From contig NZ_BEWC01000008.1 in the NCBI RefSeq assembly GCF_003112575.1, positions 682,001-746,000 of the forward strand: a stretch of 64,000 nt of DNA, in the 5' to 3' direction. This DNA comes from Streptomyces ardesiacus (GTDB lineage Bacteria > Actinomycetota > Actinomycetes > Streptomycetales > Streptomycetaceae). The notes beneath the pieces were generated by a model. The model searched no databases. It saw only the letters and a list, made by a program, of their open reading frames with translations, and had not been told where the DNA came from. The number at the start of each line of letters is the position of its first letter. Positions within the stretch are counted from its first letter, which is position 1. The position numbers and the translations under genes are program-made. This document shows, one piece after another, positions 60,388 to 64,000 of the stretch.

Positions 60388-61155
60388 CTAGCGCAGCAGC
60401 AGTTGCACGAGGGCGACCGTGCCGACCGTCACGACCAGTGTCCGCAGGACCGCCGGGCTGAAGCGGCGGCCCACCTTGGCGCCGACGTAGCCGCCGAGTC
60501 CCGAGCCGACCGCGAGGAGCCCGACGGCGGTCCACTCGAAGTCCGCGGCGAAGAGGAAGAAGAGCGCGGCGACGGTGTTGACGACGGCGGCCAGGACGTT
60601 CTTCACGCCGTTGAGGCGTTGCAGGGGCTCGTCCAGGAGCATGCCCATCAGGGACAGGTAGATGATCCCCTGGGCCGCGGTGAAGTAGCCGCCGTAGACG
60701 CTGGCCAGCGTCAGGCCGCCGAACAGGAGCGGGCCGCCGTCCCGGCGGGGCGAGGCGCCGGTGCGGGCCCGGCGGCGCTGGACCAGCCTGCCGATCTGCG
60801 GCTGGAACGCCACCAGCAGCAGGGCGAGGCCCACCAGGACCGGCACGATCGTCTCGAAGGCGTCGGCCGGCAGCATCAGCAGGAGCGTGGCGCCCGCGAG
60901 ACCGCCCACCAGCGCTCCCGAGCCCAGCTTCAGCACGCGCCGGCGCTGGCCGCGGAGTTCCTCGCGGTAGCCGATGGCCCCGCTGATGGAGCCGGGTATG
61001 AGGCCGAGCGCGTTGGAGACCGTCGCGGTGACCGGCGGCAGTCCCGTGGCCAGCAGCACGGGAAAGGTGATCAGGGTGCCGGAGCCGACGACGCTGTTGA
61101 TGGCGCCGGCCCCGACGCCGGCCGTGAACACCGCCGCCATGGCCTCCGGTGTCAC
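60388..61155 (-). CDS. TauE/SafE-family anion permease
   Basis: A 255-residue membrane protein with about eight helices and the TauE/SafE pattern: GAGAINSVVGSGTLITFPVLLA in the first half and GGYFTAAQGIIYLSLMGML in the second, each with the polar turn of this sulfite/sulfoacetate/organic anion exporter family. The exact anion is unknown. GTG start weak; an internal ATG five codons on is also possible. Transcribed towards the protease gene with the dyad between them. Confidence 0.83.
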   Translation of the reverse strand: MTPEAMAAVFTAGVGAGAINSVVGSGTLITFPVLLATGLPPVTATVSNALGLIPGSISGAIGYREELRGQRRRVLKLGSGALVGGLAGATLLLMLPADAFETIVPVLVGLALLLVAFQPQIGRLVQRRRARTGASPRRDGGPLLFGGLTLASVYGGYFTAAQGIIYLSLMGMLLDEPLQRLNGVKNVLAAVVNTVAALFFLFAADFEWTAVGLLAVGSGLGGYVGAKVGRRFSPAVLRTLVVTVGTVALVQLLLR

Positions 61156-61470
61156 CCCGTACCGCCCGGCCCCGGACCCGTAGTCGGCCGGAACGTGTCT
61201 TGTGCATCTTTCACGGGGCCGACTGTACCCACCGCGCGGAGGGGCGGGCTCGCCGGTCTCAACCGTTCATGTTCAGAAGCTTCTTGACGTCAATTCACCT
61301 GATCATGCGGTGATACGATCACCGCGTTTGCGGAGCGGGCGGATGGGTGAAAGACGGCATCCCCGACACAAGGGGCAGCCCGGGCAGCTTCCCCGGTGCG
61401 GGCAGTCCACCGGACCGCCCGCACGGACGGAATTCAGCAAGCCGGCTGTCAGTCGCCTGAAGAGAGTCTT
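61156..61470. promoter_or_regulatory. 315-base intergenic region before cvnA, with a dyad
   Basis: It holds no gene I can support. An AT-richer centre contains TTCAGAAGCTTCTTGA and, at 61307-61325, the perfect dyad GCGGTGAT-ACG-ATCACCGC, the best candidate for regulator binding in front of the conservon. TTGACG at 61284 could be a -35 element, but no -10 has a normal spacing. Confidence 0.4.
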
Positions 61471-62664
61471 ATGACGGAATACACAGGGAACCCCTTGCTC
61501 TGGGTCGCCCTCGTCGCCCTCGTCGCCGCCGCCGTGCTCATCAGCCGCCAGCGCAAGGCGGCACGGGCGTTGCGGCAGCAGGTCCAGGGGCTCAGGGATC
61601 ACTACACCGAGCTGGAGAACGATTACGGCAAGTCCGTGCAGGCCGCCCAGGAGCGGGCCGAGGACGAGACGAAGACGGTGCTGAAATCCGCCATGCGGAC
61701 CCTTCAGGGCCTCGCCGCCGAACAGCAGCTGGTGCTCTCCCGGCTGCAGACCAAGTACGGCGACTCGGCCCTGCTCCAGGACCTGCTGGAGATCGACCAC
61801 ACCAACTCGCAGTTCGGCCGGCGCGCCCAGTCCATCGCCGTGCTGTGCGACGGCTGGCTCGGCGGGCGGCGCGACACCGCCTCCGTGTACGACGTGGTGC
61901 GCAGTGCCCAGGGGCGCATCCGGCACTTCCGCCGGGTGGACATCCTCTCCCAGGTCGACTTCGGCATCACCAGCCGGGCCGTCGAGCCCGTCGCCCTGGC
62001 CCTCGCCGAGCTGCTCGACAACGCCACCAGCTACTCCAGCCCGGACACCGTCGTCGAGATCAACATCCGGACGGTGCCCAAGGGCATCTGCGTGGTCGTG
62101 GACGACGCCGGTGTCGGCATGAGCGACGAGGAGCGGGCCCGCGCCGACAAGCTGCTCGCCACCGAGCGCGCCTCGGGCGTGGCGGGGCTCGGCAACCCGC
62201 CCCAGTTCGGCTTCGCCGTCATCGGCCTGCTGTGCGAACGATTCGGTTTCGAGGTGTCGGTGGACTCCTCCTCCCCCTACGGAGGTGTACGGGCGGTGGT
62301 CCTGCTCCCGCACGAACTGCTCACCGCCATGCCGGAGAAGAAGGCCCCCGCCCCCGCATCCGCCCCGGCCGCCCGCGGTACGGCCCGCCCGGTTCCCGAA
62401 GGCGGACCGGAGGCGGCACTCACCTCCTCCCCGACCGGCGACGGTCTGCCCCGGCGCCGCCGCAAGCGGCCGATGGCCATCGTGCCCGGCAGCGCGTCCA
62501 CCCCGCGCGCGACGGGCCGCTCCGACTCCGAGCAGGCACAGGTCATGGGTGCCTTCCAGCGCGGAACGCAGTCCGGCCGGGTCACCGAGCCGGACAGCCC
62601 GGACCACGCCGGCCGGACGAGCGAAACACCTGGTGCAAGCAGCGAAGGACATGAGGTCTCGTGA
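61471..62664 (+). CDS. cvnA: Conservon protein CvnA, sensor histidine-kinase-like ATPase
   Basis: A 397-residue membrane protein. One N-terminal helix (LLWVALVALVAAAVLIS), a coiled-coil segment, then a DHp-like and HATPase_c region: N box ALAELLDNATSYSS, G1 VVDDAGVGM and G2 FGFAVIGLL. The 120-residue tail is Pro/Ala-rich and unstructured. In conservons CvnA assembles with CvnB, C and D into a membrane signalling complex resembling eukaryotic G-protein systems. The ATG follows GAAGAGAG; cvnB starts on the same bases as its stop. Confidence 0.9.
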   Translation: MTEYTGNPLLWVALVALVAAAVLISRQRKAARALRQQVQGLRDHYTELENDYGKSVQAAQERAEDETKTVLKSAMRTLQGLAAEQQLVLSRLQTKYGDSALLQDLLEIDHTNSQFGRRAQSIAVLCDGWLGGRRDTASVYDVVRSAQGRIRHFRRVDILSQVDFGITSRAVEPVALALAELLDNATSYSSPDTVVEINIRTVPKGICVVVDDAGVGMSDEERARADKLLATERASGVAGLGNPPQFGFAVIGLLCERFGFEVSVDSSSPYGGVRAVVLLPHELLTAMPEKKAPAPASAPAARGTARPVPEGGPEAALTSSPTGDGLPRRRRKRPMAIVPGSASTPRATGRSDSEQAQVMGAFQRGTQSGRVTEPDSPDHAGRTSETPGASSEGHEVS

Positions 62665-63062
62665 ACGACGATCTGTCATGGATGCTCGACAGCGCGCTGG
62701 AGATTCCGGGCGCCCTGCACGCGGTCCTGATATCCGCCGACGGCCTGCTGATGGCCCGGACGCAGGACTTCGACAAGGACGACGCCGACCGGGTCGCCGC
62801 GGCGATGAGCGGTGTGCAGTCGCTCAGCCGCACCCTCGCCTTCTTCTGTGAGGACCCCAGCCAGTCCTGGCGGCAGACCCTGGTCGAGTTCGACGGCGGC
62901 TGGGTCTTCCTGATCTCCGCCGGCGAGGGCGCCTACCTCGGTGTCTCCGCCTCCCCGGAGGTCGACATGGCCGACATCACCTTCCGGATGCAGCAGCTCG
63001 TCGCCCAGCTCGGCAAGCGGCTGACGACACCGCCGCGCGAGAACCTGGGCAGCCGCTCGTGA
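62661..63062 (+). CDS. cvnB: Conservon protein CvnB, roadblock/LC7 domain
   Basis: A 133-residue roadblock/LC7 protein (SALEIPGALHAVLISADGLL and VAAAMSGVQSL), the regulatory light chain-like part that acts as partner of the CvnD GTPase. GTG overlaps cvnA's stop by four bases and its own stop overlaps cvnC, so all subunits are co-translated. Confidence 0.92.
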   Translation: MNDDLSWMLDSALEIPGALHAVLISADGLLMARTQDFDKDDADRVAAAMSGVQSLSRTLAFFCEDPSQSWRQTLVEFDGGWVFLISAGEGAYLGVSASPEVDMADITFRMQQLVAQLGKRLTTPPRENLGSRS

Positions 63063-63436
63063 CCGGCCACGACGGCTGGCAGCCCGAGGCGCCGGAATTA
63101 GTACGTCCGTACGTCATCACCAAGGGCCGCGGACTTCCCGACGAGGACGCCCTCTCCCTCATCACCCTGGTCACGGCCTCCGCCGACCAGCAGCAGCGGC
63201 CGGCCCGGCTGTCCCCCGAGGAGCAGAGCCTGCTCGACCTCTGCTCCGCCGGCTACCTCTCGGTCGCCGAGATCGCCGGACACACCCACTTCCCGCTGGG
63301 CGTCGTGCGGATCCTGCTGGCCTCCCTGATGGAGGGCGGTCACCTCATGACCCGCCCGCCGGTGGCCCGCGCCCGCCTCGCGGACCGAGAGATCCTGGAG
63401 GAGGTGCTCAATGGGCTCCGCGCCAAGTTTGGGTGA
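63059..63436 (+). CDS. cvnC: Conservon protein CvnC, DUF742, with a TTA codon
   Basis: A 125-residue DUF742 protein (VRPYVITKGRGL; then LSVAEIAGHTHFPLGVVRIL, a winged-helix-like unit). Codon 14 (63098-63100) is TTA, the rare leucine codon read only by the bldA tRNA in Streptomyces; no other in-frame TTA was noticed in the window. GTG overlaps cvnB. It overlaps cvnD by 26 bases. Blocked translation of cvnC in bldA-minus cells would also reduce the coupled GTPase. Confidence 0.9.
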   Translation: MTGHDGWQPEAPELVRPYVITKGRGLPDEDALSLITLVTASADQQQRPARLSPEEQSLLDLCSAGYLSVAEIAGHTHFPLGVVRILLASLMEGGHLMTRPPVARARLADREILEEVLNGLRAKFG

Positions 63437-64000
63437 GCGGGACTACGTACGCGAGGGAGCGACCCAGACGGCGGTCAAGATCCTCGTCGTCGGGCACTTC
63501 GCGGTGGGCAAGACCACCCTCATCGGCTCGATCTCCGAGATCGAGCCGCTGTCCACCGAGGAGACGATGACGCAGGCCGCCGAGGAGGTCGACGACCTCA
63601 AGGGCGTGCGGGGCAAGACCACCACCACGGTCGCCATGGACTTCGGCCGCCTGACCATCAGCGACCGCGTCGTGCTCTACCTCTTCGGCACCCCCGGCCA
63701 GCAGCGCTTCGTGCAGATGTGGGAGGACATGGCCCGCGGTGCGCTCGGCGCCCTGGTGCTGGTCGACCCGGAGCGGCTGGCGGACTCCTTCCCCGTGATC
63801 GACCTCATCGAGCACTACGGGCTCGACTACGCCATCGCCGTCAACCACTTCGACGGCACGCCGTTGCGCGACGAGCGGGCGCTGCGCGAGGCACTCGACC
63901 TGCTCGACGACACCCCCGTCGTCACCTGCGACGCCCGCGACGAGAAGTCCTCGGCCGCCGCACTGACCACCCTCGTCCGCTACTTGCTGAACCGCACCCG
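63411..64000 (+). CDS. cvnD: Conservon GTPase CvnD, 3' end outside window
   Basis: At least 196 residues of a Ras-like GTPase. The P-loop is GHFAVGKTTL (residues 28-37) and the Switch 2/G3 region FGTPGQQRF; the NHFD segment corresponds to the NKxD guanine motif. It starts at ATG 63411 with GGAGGAGG nearby and overlaps cvnC. The reading frame is open at the window end. A conservon P450 (CvnE) often follows in other clusters, but cannot be seen here. Confidence 0.92.
   Translation, partial: MGSAPSLGERDYVREGATQTAVKILVVGHFAVGKTTLIGSISEIEPLSTEETMTQAAEEVDDLKGVRGKTTTTVAMDFGRLTISDRVVLYLFGTPGQQRFVQMWEDMARGALGALVLVDPERLADSFPVIDLIEHYGLDYAIAVNHFDGTPLRDERALREALDLLDDTPVVTCDARDEKSSAAALTTLVRYLLNRT

Overview
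High-GC actinobacterial DNA, almost certainly Streptomyces. Reasons are the GC-rich third codon positions, frequent GTG starts, many four-base ATGA/GTGA gene overlaps, a conservon (cvnABCD), an NsrR-HmpA pair, snapalysin with a divergent LysR gene, and a single rare TTA codon. The gene order recalls accessory chromosome-arm sequence rather than core chromosome. I saw no rRNA, tRNA, insertion sequence, phage or CRISPR.

Layout. 1-3.5 kb: end of a carotenoid operon (crtB coupled to a Rieske oxygenase), a small DNA-glycosylase-like protein and an EamA exporter. 3.4-7.3 kb: a ProP-type transporter, a secreted lipase with a paired TTAC-N6-GTAA operator, and a DEDDh exonuclease. 7.3-12.1 kb: an iron-siderophore ABC importer (fused permease, lipoprotein, ATPase) and a PPOX flavoprotein, each transcription unit with its own iron box. 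12-13.6 kb: a methyltransferase and a hexapeptide acetyltransferase. 13.7-22.6 kb: a galactan-utilisation locus (GH30 enzyme, GH42 beta-galactosidase, sugar ABC importer) facing a LacI regulator across two near-identical palindromes. 22.7-30 kb: a ThDP oxidase coupled to an SDR, a BrkB-type membrane protein, a Cys-containing small protein, a GAF-ANTAR regulator and a MarR-MFS/USP pair. 30-36.4 kb: cupin, nsrR-hmpA with two NsrR-type sites, a STAS-like protein, cbiZ, snpA with its LysR gene, and a PepSY lipoprotein. 36.5-42 kb: a benzoylformate (mandelate-branch) module of transporter, aldehyde dehydrogenase, mdlC and LysR. 42-50 kb: an Ala/Lys-rich protein, pgm, P450, methyltransferase, and partner-switching-type regulators. 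50-51.7 kb: a repeat-bearing surface protein next to a class F sortase. 52-55.3 kb: a SchA/CurD-domain protein, O-methyltransferase and beta-helix protein. 55.4-61.2 kb: an Mrr-like nuclease, cysteine hydrolase, Rpf-like protein, a decayed flavin-monooxygenase remnant, ABC ATPase, trypsin-like protease and TauE permease. 61.4-64 kb: conservon cvnABCD, with cvnD running off the end.

How the genes fit together. Most of the window is small self-contained modules with local regulators: iron uptake (DmdR/IdeR-type boxes), galactoside use (LacI), NO detoxification (NsrR), extracellular proteolysis (LysR), aromatic acid use (LysR) and a cvn signalling complex. The least explained parts are the sortase F/repeat-protein pair, the orphan SchA/CurD-methyltransferase pair, the carotenoid Rieske oxygenase, and the TTA codon in cvnC, which would tie the conservon to bldA. 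All functional calls come from reading the sequence and family knowledge; no database search was run.
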